Of a stretch of DNA of 64,000 nt, positions 1-7,953 are shown piece by piece. The first letter of the stretch is position 1. Every line of letters begins with the position of its first letter. The position numbers were made by a program, and so were the translations under genes. The notes under the pieces were generated by a model, which ran no database searches, was not told the DNA's origin, and saw only the letters and a program-made list of their open reading frames with translations. The DNA is from Amycolatopsis mediterranei (GTDB taxonomy: Bacteria > Actinomycetota > Actinomycetes > Mycobacteriales > Pseudonocardiaceae), in assembly GCF_026017845.1 (NCBI RefSeq), contig NZ_CP100416.1:7503326-7567325 (forward strand), read 5' to 3'.

Positions 1-1523
1 TCGACGGTCTTGACCCCGGCCAGCGTCATCTTCCCGGTGGTCACCGTGCCGGTCTTGTCGAGCACGACGGTGTCGACCCGCCGCGTCGACTCCAGCATCT
101 CCGGTCCTTTGACCAGCACACCGAGCTGGGCGCCGCGGCCGGTGCCCACCAGCAGGGCGGTCGGTGTGGCCAGCCCCAAAGCACACGGGCACGCGATGAT
201 CAGCACGGCGACCGCGGCGGTGAACGCCATCCCGGCCCCCGCGCCCGAGAAGAGCCAGAACCCCAGTGTCACCACGGAAAGCGCTATCACGATCGGCACG
301 AACACCGCGGACACGCGGTCGGCGAGCCGCTGCACATCGGCCTTGCCGCTCTGGGCGCGTTCGACCATCGCCGCGATGCGCGCCAGCCGGGTCTCGGTGC
401 CGACGCGGGTCGCGCGCACGACGAGCCGCCCGCTCATGCTGACCGTCGCGCCGACCACCTCGGCGCCGACACCGGCTTCGACCGGCACGGCTTCCCCGGT
501 GACCAGGCTGAGGTCGACCGCGGAGGCGCCGTCGACGACCACGCCGTCGGTGGCGATCTTCTCCCCCGGCCGGACCACGAACAGGTCGCCGGTCCTCAGC
601 TGGTCGATCGGGATCCGCTCTTCGCGGCCGTCCCGAAGCACGGCGACGGACTTCGCGCCGAGGTCGAGCAGTGCCCGCAACGCCGCACCGGCCCGGCGGC
701 GCGACCGGGACTCGAAGTAGCGGCCGGCCAGGATGAACAGCGTGACGCCGGTGGCGACCTCGAAGTAGATCCCGTCGACGTTGTGGTCGGCGTAGAGGGT
801 GAACTCGAACTCGTGTCGCATGCCGATGACCCCGGCCCCGCCGAAGAACAACGCGTAGAGCGACCAGAGGTAGGCCGCGGCCACGCCCATCGACACCAGG
901 GTGTCCATGGTCGCGGTGGCGTGGCGGAGGTTGGTCCAGGCGGCGCGGTGCAAGGGCCACGCGCCCCACACCACCACGGGCGTGGCCAGGACCAGGGAAA
1001 CCCACTGCCAGGCGGGGAACTGCAGCACCGGCACCATGGCCGCCAGGATCACCGGGGCACCGAACAGCGCTGACAGCTGCAAGCGGCGGCGCAGCGCGTC
1101 GGACGGCAACGGCTCGGAGGCCGTCTCCGCGGACCGCGGTGGTGCGGGTGGCGCGGCCGTGTAGCCGGCCGCCTCCACCGCGCGGATGACGTCGTCGGTC
1201 GTCATCGACGGCGGGACCCGCACGTGGGCCTTCTCCGTGGCGTAGTTGACGCTGGCCTCGACGCCGTCGAGCCGGTTGAGCTTGCGTTCGATCCGCGCGG
1301 CGCACGACCCGCAGGTCATGCCGCCGATCACCAGCTCGATCGCCGGCCCGGTCGGCGCGGGCGGGGTTACCGCGTCCCGGATATCGACCCGGCGGGGATC
1401 GATGGCCTGGATGGGGTCGGTGACGGGGTCGGGCCGACGAGGCCGCCCGCCGGGCCGAACACCCGTCCCAGCACGGCGGTCACCTTGAGCGAAGCCGGCG
1501 TGACGGCCTCCGGTGGTGGTCAT
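1..1523 (-). CDS. copA: Copper-type P1B ATPase, partial (3' end beyond left edge)
   Basis: Heavy-metal exporting P-type ATPase that would pump Cu(I) across the cell membrane. An N-terminal HMA domain with GMTCGSC starts near residue 68. A TGEAVP actuator loop follows near residue 343, the CPC metal-binding helix (IIACPCALGLATPT) near 442, and the phosphorylation motif DKTGT near 487, just inside the window edge; the ATP-binding and hinge domains lie outside. The ATG overlaps the stop of the upstream copZ gene as GATGA, so the two are translationally coupled. The about 60 residues before the HMA domain are Pro/Arg-rich, and the true start could be downstream. CPC plus an HMA CxxC fits the Cu+ subgroup (family knowledge); substrate is inferred. 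Confidence 0.9.
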   Translation of the reverse strand, partial: MTTTGGRHAGFAQGDRRAGTGVRPGGRPRRPDPVTDPIQAIDPRRVDIRDAVTPPAPTGPAIELVIGGMTCGSCAARIERKLNRLDGVEASVNYATEKAHVRVPPSMTTDDVIRAVEAAGYTAAPPAPPRSAETASEPLPSDALRRRLQLSALFGAPVILAAMVPVLQFPAWQWVSLVLATPVVVWGAWPLHRAAWTNLRHATATMDTLVSMGVAAAYLWSLYALFFGGAGVIGMRHEFEFTLYADHNVDGIYFEVATGVTLFILAGRYFESRSRRRAGAALRALLDLGAKSVAVLRDGREERIPIDQLRTGDLFVVRPGEKIATDGVVVDGASAVDLSLVTGEAVPVEAGVGAEVVGATVSMSGRLVVRATRVGTETRLARIAAMVERAQSGKADVQRLADRVSAVFVPIVIALSVVTLGFWLFSGAGAGMAFTAAVAVLIIACPCALGLATPTALLVGTGRGAQLGVLVKGPEMLESTRRVDTVVLDKTGTVTTGKMTLAGVKTV

Positions 1524-1726
1524 CGGACGAGCTGGTAGCCCGCGGTGCGGATCGCCTGCTCGACCTGCCCGAAGCCGAGGGCGCTCTCGCTGGTCACCTG
1601 GACGGCGCCACTACCGAGGTCGACGTCGATCTGACGGACGCCGGGCAGCTCACCGAGCTCTTCGCGCACCGAACTGGCGCAGTGCCCGCAGGTCATTCCG
1701 GTCACCGCGTAGGTCGTCTGGATCAT
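1520..1726 (-). CDS. copZ: CopZ-like copper chaperone (HMA domain)
   Basis: A 68-residue single HMA domain with the metal site GMTCGHC near residues 9-15, the usual size of cytosolic Cu(I) chaperones that hand copper to a CopA ATPase. The ATG at 1726 was chosen because GGAAGG lies 9 nt upstream; an in-frame ATG two codons earlier is too close to that site. It precedes and overlaps copA by 4 bases. It is divergent from an ECF sigma gene, and the 146-bp spacer between them must hold both promoters. No CsoR gene is visible in the window. Confidence 0.88.
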   Translation of the reverse strand: MIQTTYAVTGMTCGHCASSVREELGELPGVRQIDVDLGSGAVQVTSESALGFGQVEQAIRTAGYQLVR

Positions 1727-1872
1727 CGTCATCCACCTTCCCGGCCGTAGCCGTGTCGTGACGGGGCAGTGCCCTCGCCGTGACATGGTCGGCCGCGCGC
1801 GCCGGATGGTTCCCGCGACTTTCGGTCAAGATCGTTTTCAACCGGATCGGCGTGGGCGACGTAGTAGCGGGT

Positions 1873-2448
1873 GTGACGCCAGAACGCGCGGACGACGCCG
1901 ACATCACGCGGTGGGCCCTGCTCGCCGGCCGCGGCGACGGCCCGGCCCTCGAGCAGTTCCTCCGCTCCACCCAGCCGTATGTCTGGCGGTTCGTCGCCGG
2001 GCTCGCCGACGCGCAGTCCGCGGACGACCTGACCCAGGAGACCTACCTGCGGGCGCTGGGCAGCCTGCCCCGGTTCAAGGGCGATTCGTCGGCCCGGACC
2101 TGGCTGCTGTCGATCGCCCGGCGCACGGTCGCCGACCACATCCGCGCCCTTCAGGCCCGCCCGCGGCAGGCGTCGGTGACCGACTGGGAAGCCGCCGCCG
2201 AACGCGCCGAACCATCCCGCGCCGAGCGGATCGACGAGCAGGTCGTCCTCGACCAGCTCGTCAAGGCCCTCGACCCTGACCGCCGGGTCGCGTTCGTGCT
2301 CACCCAGACCCTCGGGCTGTCCTATGTGGATGCCGCGCAGGTGTGCGGCTGCCCGGTCGGCACCATCCGCTCCCGTGTCGCCCGGGCGCGGGAAGACCTG
2401 CTGGCGGCGATGGCCGGGACCCGGCCGGGTTATCCGGCGGTCGGCTGA
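1873..2448 (+). CDS. ECF RNA polymerase sigma factor (SigC-like)
   Basis: A 191-residue ECF sigma factor. Region 2 is seen in VWRFVAGL...DDLTQETYLRAL followed by TWLLSIARRTV; region 4 is seen in LGLSYVDAAQVCGCPVGTIRSRVARARE, a classical helix-turn-helix. GTG at 1873 gives the normal ECF length; the frame is open further upstream but without family-like sequence. It is divergent from copZ-copA and converges on a second, similar sigma gene only 7 bp away. The context of copper transport genes suggests metal-responsive transcription. The SigC assignment rests on remembered family resemblance and is less certain than the ECF call. Confidence 0.88.
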   Translation: MTPERADDADITRWALLAGRGDGPALEQFLRSTQPYVWRFVAGLADAQSADDLTQETYLRALGSLPRFKGDSSARTWLLSIARRTVADHIRALQARPRQASVTDWEAAAERAEPSRAERIDEQVVLDQLVKALDPDRRVAFVLTQTLGLSYVDAAQVCGCPVGTIRSRVARAREDLLAAMAGTRPGYPAVG

Positions 2449-2455
2449 CCCAGCG

Positions 2456-3028
2456 TCACACGACGTTGCCACGCTCGTCGCGCGCGGCCAGCAGGTCTTC
2501 GCGAGCCCGGGCCACGCGGGAGCGCACCGTCCCGACCGGGCAGCCGCAGATCTCGGCGGCCTCGGCATAGGTGTGGCCGAGCAGCTGGGTCAGTACGAGT
2601 GCCTCGCGGCGCTCTTCGTCCAAGTCTCGCAGCAACACGCCGACCTCGACGACCTCTTCGAACCCCGAGGCGGCCGCGCGGCTGCGGGCGGACTGCTCCT
2701 CGGCGGCCGCCGTCCAGTCCTGACCGGAGAGCTGCGGGCGTGCCGAGCGCGCCCGGAAGTGGTCGACCACGGCCCGGCGGGCGATCGAGAGCAGCCAGGT
2801 GCGCGAGGACGACCGGCCGGCGAACCGGCTGAGCGAGGTCACCGCGCGGGCGTAGGTCTCCTGCGTCAGGTCGTCGGCGACGACCGGGTCGGTCAAATGG
2901 GCGACGAACCGCCAGACGTCGGCCTGCGTGGACCGCACCCAGTCCGCGTAGGCGCGCTGGTCACCGCGCGCTGCGGCGAGGGCGAGCGCGGTGATCCGTT
3001 CGTCGTCACGATCCCGGCAGGAGTTCAC
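2456..3028 (-). CDS. ECF RNA polymerase sigma factor (paralogue of the 1873 gene)
   Basis: A 190-residue ECF sigma factor clearly homologous to the neighbour at 1873-2448: VWRFVAHL, DDLTQETYARAV and TWLLSIARRAV in region 2, and AAEICGCPVGTVRSRVARARE in region 4. The start is GTG at 3028, giving an N-terminus beginning MNSCRDRDDERI; the frame stays open upstream for about 160 codons but that stretch is Arg/Ser/Pro-rich shadow. The gene is divergent from the zinc-finger membrane protein at 3085, the usual position of a cognate anti-sigma factor, with a 56-bp spacer. Confidence 0.88.
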   Translation of the reverse strand: MNSCRDRDDERITALALAAARGDQRAYADWVRSTQADVWRFVAHLTDPVVADDLTQETYARAVTSLSRFAGRSSSRTWLLSIARRAVVDHFRARSARPQLSGQDWTAAAEEQSARSRAAASGFEEVVEVGVLLRDLDEERREALVLTQLLGHTYAEAAEICGCPVGTVRSRVARAREDLLAARDERGNVV

Positions 3029-3084
3029 GGAACGACACCGTAACCCACACCGGCGGGAACTCGGAGGGGTCCGCGCGCGACTAT

Positions 3085-3828
3085 GTGGAGGTGAACTGCT
3101 CCGACTTCCGTGAAGCGCTCTCGGCCCGGATCGACGGTGAAACGGGTTCTCTGCCGGACTCGGTGGTGGACCGCCATCTCGCGGGCTGCCCGCAGTGCCG
3201 GGCCTGGCACGAGGACGCCGTCCGGTTGCGGCGGCTGATGCTGGTGCGCGAAGCGCCGCGGGTGCCGGACCTGACCGAGCGCATCCTGACCGAGGTTCCG
3301 GCGCCGTCGGCGCAGCGCTGGGGCCTGCGGATCGCCCTGGCCCTCGTCGCGCTCGTCCAGAGCGGTCTCGGGCTCGCCGAGCTGCTCGGTGCGGACGTGG
3401 GCCACGCCGAGCACGGCGGGATGATGGCGATGGCCGTGCACCTCGGCAACGAAAGCGCGGCCTGGAACCTCGCGATCGGCTTCGGCCTCCTCTGGGCAGC
3501 ACTGCGCCCCGCGACGGCGTCGGGGCTCCTGCCCGCCCTGGCCGGTTTCGTCGCCGTCCTCGGCCTCATGTCGGGCATCGATCTCTTCGACGGCCAGGTC
3601 ACCGTGTCCCGGGTGCTGTCCCACGGCCTGCTCGTGGCCGGGGTCGGGCTCCTCTACGGCGTCCGCCGCCAACATCGCCGGACGTCGACGCCGGGCCCGA
3701 GCACCCGCGTTGAGCCGGCCGCGCACGACGAGGTCACGCTCGGCTGGGAGCCCCGGGCCGAGGACGGCGGCCGAGGACGGCGCCGCCGGTTCCCGCACCT
3801 GCCGGCGAGCCGTCGTCGCGCGGCGTGA
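3085..3828 (+). CDS. Zinc-finger (ZAS-type) membrane anti-sigma factor candidate
   Basis: 247 residues. The N-terminal part carries H-x3-C-x2-C (RHLAGCPQC, about residues 30-38), the zinc-associated anti-sigma signature. It is followed by a hydrophobic half with about four membrane segments (residues 75-205) and a basic, Arg/Gly-rich tail. Probable role: membrane-anchored anti-sigma factor holding the divergently encoded ECF factor (2456-3028). The start is GTG at 3085; a second GTG two codons later is possible. The stop overlaps an ATG of the next frame (TGATG), but the better-supported start of that gene is further in. Confidence 0.78.
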   Translation: MEVNCSDFREALSARIDGETGSLPDSVVDRHLAGCPQCRAWHEDAVRLRRLMLVREAPRVPDLTERILTEVPAPSAQRWGLRIALALVALVQSGLGLAELLGADVGHAEHGGMMAMAVHLGNESAAWNLAIGFGLLWAALRPATASGLLPALAGFVAVLGLMSGIDLFDGQVTVSRVLSHGLLVAGVGLLYGVRRQHRRTSTPGPSTRVEPAAHDEVTLGWEPRAEDGGRGRRRRFPHLPASRRRAA

Positions 3829-3881
3829 TGATCGCGGGGAACCAACCCGGCTCGCCGGACGACTACCGAGAGGCTGTCACA

Positions 3882-4493
3882 ATGGGAAAGCGGTGCGTCA
3901 GCGTCATCCTGTTCGGCGGTTTCCAGTTGCTGGACGTGTTCGGCCCGGTCGACCTGCTGAGCGTGGTCCCGGACGGGTTCGACGTCCGGTTCGTCGGCCC
4001 GGGTCGTGAACCGGTGGCGAGTTCGCAGGGGATCAGCGTCTCGGTGACCGACACCCGGGACGACGCCCCCGAGCCCGACATCATCCTGGTCCCCGGCGGC
4101 CGGGGCACGAGGACTCTCGTGCGGCAGCAACCGTTCCTCACCTGGCTGGCCGGTTACGCGCGCTCGGCGCCGCTCGTCACCTCCGTGTGCACGGGCTCGG
4201 CGGTGCTCGCGGCCGCGGGCCTGCTCGACGGCTACCGCGCGACGTCCAACAAGCGCGCGTTCGACTGGGTCACGACCCAGGGCGAGCACGTCGGCTGGGT
4301 GCGGCAGGCCCGGTGGGTCGAGGACCGGAACCGGTGGCCCTCCTCCGGAGTGGCCGCCGGAATGGACATGACGGCGGCGCTCATCCGGCACCTGCACGGT
4401 GCCGAGGTGGCCAAGGCTGCCACCGACTTCATCGAGTTCGAAGCGCACCCCGACCCGGCACGGGATCCGTTCGCAGGTCTCGCCGGATCCTGA
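3882..4493 (+). CDS. DJ-1/PfpI family protein (isonitrile hydratase-like)
   Basis: 203 residues with the DJ-1/PfpI glutamine-amidotransferase-like fold. The nucleophile elbow SVCTGS with its Cys lies near residue 106. LLDVFGP near the N-terminus has the Asp typical of isonitrile hydratases and of the N-terminal half of GlxA-type regulators. There is no C-terminal AraC domain, so it is the stand-alone enzyme form. ATG 3882 was chosen for the GAGAGG site 8 nt upstream; the frame is open back to 3825. It follows the anti-sigma gene on the same strand and may be cotranscribed. Substrate unknown. Confidence 0.78.
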   Translation: MGKRCVSVILFGGFQLLDVFGPVDLLSVVPDGFDVRFVGPGREPVASSQGISVSVTDTRDDAPEPDIILVPGGRGTRTLVRQQPFLTWLAGYARSAPLVTSVCTGSAVLAAAGLLDGYRATSNKRAFDWVTTQGEHVGWVRQARWVEDRNRWPSSGVAAGMDMTAALIRHLHGAEVAKAATDFIEFEAHPDPARDPFAGLAGS

Positions 4494-4494
4494 A

Positions 4495-5265
4495 TCAGCC
4501 GGACAGTTCGCGGAGCAGCACGCGGGGCCGCCCGTCGACCGGGTCGGGAATCACGCTCCCGTCCACCGCGAAAACCTCGCGGAAGATTTCGCGCGTGAGC
4601 ACTTCGGCCGGTGGCCCGGCCGCGGCGATCGTGCCCGCCTTCAGGGCGACGATCGTCGTGGCGTGCCGGGCGGCGAGGTCCAGCGTGTGCAGGGCCGCCA
4701 CGACGGTGACGCCGAGCGAGGCGACCAGGCCCAGTGCGGAGATCTGGTGCGCGGGGTCGAGGTGGTTGGTGGGTTCGTCCAGCACCAGCACTTCGGGTTG
4801 CTGTGCCAGGGCTCTGGCCAGCAGCACCCGCTGCCGTTCTCCGCCGGACAATGTGGACAGTGGCCGGTCCGCGAACTCGCCGGCGCCGGTGCGTTCCAGC
4901 GCTTCGGTGACGACCTTCTCGTCCGCCGCCGAAAGCCGGTCGAACGCGCCGAGGTGCGGGTACCGCCCGAGCCGGACCGCCTCCCGCGCGGTGAAGTCGT
5001 ACCCGCCGGCCTGGTCCTGGCCCAGCACGCCGACGCGGCGGGCGACCTGGCGGTGCTTGACCGTCCAGACGTCCTCGGCACCGAGCAGCACCGCGCCCGT
5101 CCGTGGGCGCAGCGCCCGGTAGACCGTCTTGAGCAGAGTGGACTTCCCGCTGCCGTTCGGGCCGACCACCGCCACGAACTCGCCCTTCGCGATCGTCAGG
5201 GTCACGTCGTGCACCGCGGGTACGTCCGCATAGCCGGCGGTGACGCCGTCGAAGACGAGTTTCAC
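4495..5265 (-). CDS. FecE/BtuD-type ABC importer ATPase
   Basis: 256-residue ATP-binding subunit. The Walker A motif VGPNGSGKST lies near residue 35, the signature LSGGERQR near 140 and Walker B VLVLDEPTNHLDP near 160. It energises the adjacent FecCD-type permease. The GTG start overlaps the permease stop by 4 bases (GTGA), so the operon is binding protein, permease, ATPase. The family imports ferric siderophores, haem, cobalamin or F420-0-like compounds; the sequence does not tell which. Confidence 0.9.
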   Translation of the reverse strand: MKLVFDGVTAGYADVPAVHDVTLTIAKGEFVAVVGPNGSGKSTLLKTVYRALRPRTGAVLLGAEDVWTVKHRQVARRVGVLGQDQAGGYDFTAREAVRLGRYPHLGAFDRLSAADEKVVTEALERTGAGEFADRPLSTLSGGERQRVLLARALAQQPEVLVLDEPTNHLDPAHQISALGLVASLGVTVVAALHTLDLAARHATTIVALKAGTIAAAGPPAEVLTREIFREVFAVDGSVIPDPVDGRPRVLLRELSG

Positions 5266-6335
5266 GACAGGCCCACCGTTCCCGCCGCGCTGCGGCGCAG
5301 GATCACCAGGAACAGCGGAACGCCGATCACGGCGGTGAGGATGCCGATCGGCAGCTCGGTCGGGGCGAGCAGCAGCCGGGCGGCGGTGTCGGCCCAGACG
5401 ATCAGCAAAGCGCCGAGCAACGCGGTCACCGGCAGTGCCCGGCGATGGTCCGCGCCGACGAGCAGGCGGGTCAGGTTGGGCACGATCAGGCCGATGAATC
5501 CGATGCTGCCGGACACCGCGACGACCGTGCCCGTCAGCAGCGCCACCACGACGAGCAGCACGCCCCGGGCGCGAGCCGCGTCGAGCCCCAGTGACGCGGC
5601 ACCGTCGTCGCCCAGCACCAGCAGGTTCAGCCGGCCCCCGCCCGCGGCCGAAACGACGACCAGCACCAGCACGACGGCCGCGCACGTCAGCGCCAGCGGC
5701 CACTGGGCGCCGGCGAGACTGCCGAGGATCCAGAACAGGATCTGCTGTTGCCCGTCGACGTCCTCGGTGCGCAGCAACAGGAACGAGATCACCCCGGCCA
5801 GCAGCTGGCCGACCGCGATGCCGGTCATCACCATCCGGCCGGCCTGGATCCGGCCCGCGGTGCGCGAGAACCCGAACACCACCAGCGCTGCCACGACGGC
5901 CCCGCCGAACGCCGCCAGCGGCAGCGTGAGCAGCCCCGCGAGGCCGGCGCCGACGGTGGTCAGCACGAGCACCGCACCGACACCGGCGCCGGAGGTGAGC
6001 CCGAGGATGAAGGGCTCGCCCAAGGGGTTGCGGACCATCGCCTGGGTCAGCAGCCCGGCCACCGCGAGCCCGGCGCCGACGGACACGCCCTGCAGAACCC
6101 GCGGCACGCGCAGGTTCCACACGATGAAGTCGGACGGTCCCGGCGCACCACCGCCGGTCAGATGGGCGCCCACGACGGACGTCACCTCGCCGGGCGCGAT
6201 CGACACCGGGCCGAGGCCCACGGCGACGAGTGCCGAGACCACCAGCGCGGCGGTGAACACGGCGAGGACCACCCCGATCGGGATCCCGCCGAGCAGGCCG
6301 CTGCCCCGGGACCGGTGTGCCAGGCGCGCGGTCAC
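5262..6335 (-). CDS. FecCD-family ABC importer permease
   Basis: 357 residues, strongly hydrophobic, with eight to ten predicted membrane helices. Family landmarks include NLRVPRVLQGVSVGAGLAVAG near residue 70, GSIGFIGLIVPNLTR near 265, and the C-terminal LPIGILTAVIGVPLFLVIL. It forms the transmembrane channel for the binding protein encoded upstream. GTG at 6335 overlaps the binding-protein stop (GTGA) and the gene's own stop overlaps the ATPase start in the same way, so the three genes are tightly coupled. Confidence 0.92.
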   Translation of the reverse strand: MTARLAHRSRGSGLLGGIPIGVVLAVFTAALVVSALVAVGLGPVSIAPGEVTSVVGAHLTGGGAPGPSDFIVWNLRVPRVLQGVSVGAGLAVAGLLTQAMVRNPLGEPFILGLTSGAGVGAVLVLTTVGAGLAGLLTLPLAAFGGAVVAALVVFGFSRTAGRIQAGRMVMTGIAVGQLLAGVISFLLLRTEDVDGQQQILFWILGSLAGAQWPLALTCAAVVLVLVVVSAAGGGRLNLLVLGDDGAASLGLDAARARGVLLVVVALLTGTVVAVSGSIGFIGLIVPNLTRLLVGADHRRALPVTALLGALLIVWADTAARLLLAPTELPIGILTAVIGVPLFLVILRRSAAGTVGLS

Positions 6336-7306
6336 TTGTGGAGGGCTTCGGCGATCTTCGCGACCGCGTCGCCGTTGAGGACGCTCGGCGAGAGCAGGAT
6401 GCTCTGCGGCACCACGGCGAACCGGTTCTCCTTCACCGCCGTCGTGCCGGCGAGCACCGGGCTGCTGCGGATCGCGTTCAGCAGGCCGTCGTCGCTGCCG
6501 GGAGCGAATCCCGAGATGACGACGATCGCCTGCGGGTCCCGCTTGACGACCTCTTCGGCGCTGAGGCTGGCGAAGTCCTGCGTCGCGTCCTCGGTGATGT
6601 TCTGGCCGCCGGCCAGGGTGATCACCCCGTTGGCCAGGCCCGTGCCGCCCTGGGCCCGCACCGGCTGCCCGGCCGCGGGCGGGGTCGACAAGGCGAGGAC
6701 CCGCTTGCCCGAGGTGCTTCTCGCCTTGTCGACCGACGCGGTGATCTGCGCGACCAGTTCGGCGCCGCGCTGCTCGACACCGAACAGCTTCGCGGCCTGC
6801 TGGATGAACGTCGTCGTCGCGGACAGGTCCTTCACCGCGGCGCCCTTCGCGGTGTCGCACGCGACCAGTGACTTCGCCCCGGCCTTCGCCAGCTGGTCGA
6901 CCGACGGCGTCCCGTCGAACCCGCCGAAGCTGAAGCTCGAGATGCCCACGACGAGATCGGGCTTCGCCGCGATCACCGCTTCGGCGTTGCCCTGGCCCTT
7001 GTCGAGCACCGGGATCGCCGAGAGCTTCACCAGTTCATCGCCGGTGAAGGCCTTGAAGAAGTCCGGCGCGGCCGTGCCGACGATCTTGTCGGCGGCACCG
7101 AGGCGTTCCAGGATCGCCGCCGCGCCGCCGTCCATCGTCACCACCCGCTTCGGCGGTGAGGCGAGCTGCGGCGGCCCAGGGCAGCCCACCTCTGTGGAGC
7201 TGGGCGGCGACGAGGGTGCCGCGGCAGGCTGGGCCGGGCCGGCCGTCCCGCACGCCGACAGTCCGAAAAGGACCGCCACAGCCGCTGTCCACCGCAGTGC
7301 TCTCAC
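6332..7306 (-). CDS. ABC importer substrate-binding lipoprotein
   Basis: 324-residue helical-backbone (type III) periplasmic-binding-protein-like lipoprotein. The signal peptide ends in the lipobox LSAC at about residues 17-20, followed by a Pro/Ala/Ser linker. PKRVVTMDGGAAAILERLG and KIVGTA begin the N-terminal lobe. GTG at 7306 has GAGGAGG 6 nt upstream. It is first of the three-gene importer and lies 84 bp downstream of copC. Its ligand is a metal-chelate class compound by family; no specificity can be read. Confidence 0.88.
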   Translation of the reverse strand: MRALRWTAAVAVLFGLSACGTAGPAQPAAAPSSPPSSTEVGCPGPPQLASPPKRVVTMDGGAAAILERLGAADKIVGTAAPDFFKAFTGDELVKLSAIPVLDKGQGNAEAVIAAKPDLVVGISSFSFGGFDGTPSVDQLAKAGAKSLVACDTAKGAAVKDLSATTTFIQQAAKLFGVEQRGAELVAQITASVDKARSTSGKRVLALSTPPAAGQPVRAQGGTGLANGVITLAGGQNITEDATQDFASLSAEEVVKRDPQAIVVISGFAPGSDDGLLNAIRSSPVLAGTTAVKENRFAVVPQSILLSPSVLNGDAVAKIAEALHK

Positions 7307-7389
7307 CGGAATCCTCCTCGGCGTCGTCGATGCTCCACCAGCAGTAGTCGCACCACGAGCCGAGTTGGTTCCCGGACATCCGCGCCGAC

Positions 7390-7953
7390 CTACTGCCGGG
7401 ACCGCCGCAGCCGCAGCCCGACCACCACCGCGGCCACGATGACCACGACCGCGATCAGAATCCACACCCACGCCGGAATGCCACCGCTGGTGTCGCTCGA
7501 CGCGGCGGGGGTCGGGGACGCCGTCGTGGCGGGCGCCGAGGACGACGTCGGTGCGGCGGAGCTGGACGTGGCGGGCGGTGAAGCGGGCGCGGTGAGGGTG
7601 AAGTGCACCGCGCTGGTCACCTTGTCACCGTCGTCCGAGACGACCTTGTACGTCAGCGTGTACGCCCCGGCCGGGCCGGTGGGGACCACCGCGGCCGTGA
7701 TCGTCGCGTCGGTCACCGTCGGCGGCGAGACCGTCCACTTCGCACCGTCCGGACCGGTCACCGAAATCGGGTCCGGCTGCAGCGTCACGGCTTCCTCGAA
7801 AGTCAGCTCGACCTTCTGGGGAGCGGCCGCGAGACTCGCGCCCTCGGCCGGTGAGCTCGACTTCAGCGCGGCATGGGCGGACGCGGGTCCGGCGAAAGCC
7901 AGCAGCCCGGCCAACGCGAGCAGGGCGGCGGCGAACAACCTGACGATCTTCAT
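7390..7953 (-). CDS. copC: CopC-like copper resistance protein, membrane anchored
   Basis: 187 residues: signal peptide ending ASAHAAL, with the mature His1 typical of the CopC Cu(II) site. The CopC beta-sandwich (SSPAEGASL, TFEEAVTL, YKVVSDDGD) follows. Then come a Ser/Thr/Ala/Pro-rich linker (residues 115-150) and a C-terminal membrane helix ending in RLRRSRQ. It probably handles copper at the outer face of the membrane. The ATG overlaps the stop of the upstream copA by 4 bases, giving a copA-copC operon. Confidence 0.9.
   Translation of the reverse strand: MKIVRLFAAALLALAGLLAFAGPASAHAALKSSSPAEGASLAAAPQKVELTFEEAVTLQPDPISVTGPDGAKWTVSPPTVTDATITAAVVPTGPAGAYTLTYKVVSDDGDKVTSAVHFTLTAPASPPATSSSAAPTSSSAPATTASPTPAASSDTSGGIPAWVWILIAVVVIVAAVVVGLRLRRSRQ

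Noticed and set aside
7307-7389. Cobalamin or other riboswitch before the importer binding protein
   Set aside because: The spacer is only 84 bp, too short for a B12 riboswitch, and no conserved core was seen.
4399-7442. Long plus-strand open frames antisense to the ABC importer
   Set aside because: Low-complexity Ser/Thr/Ala/Pro composition, no motifs, no ribosome sites; explained by the minus-strand operon.
6332-7471. Longer N-terminus for the binding lipoprotein
   Set aside because: The extra sequence would bury the lipoprotein signal peptide; GTG 7306 has a strong ribosome site.
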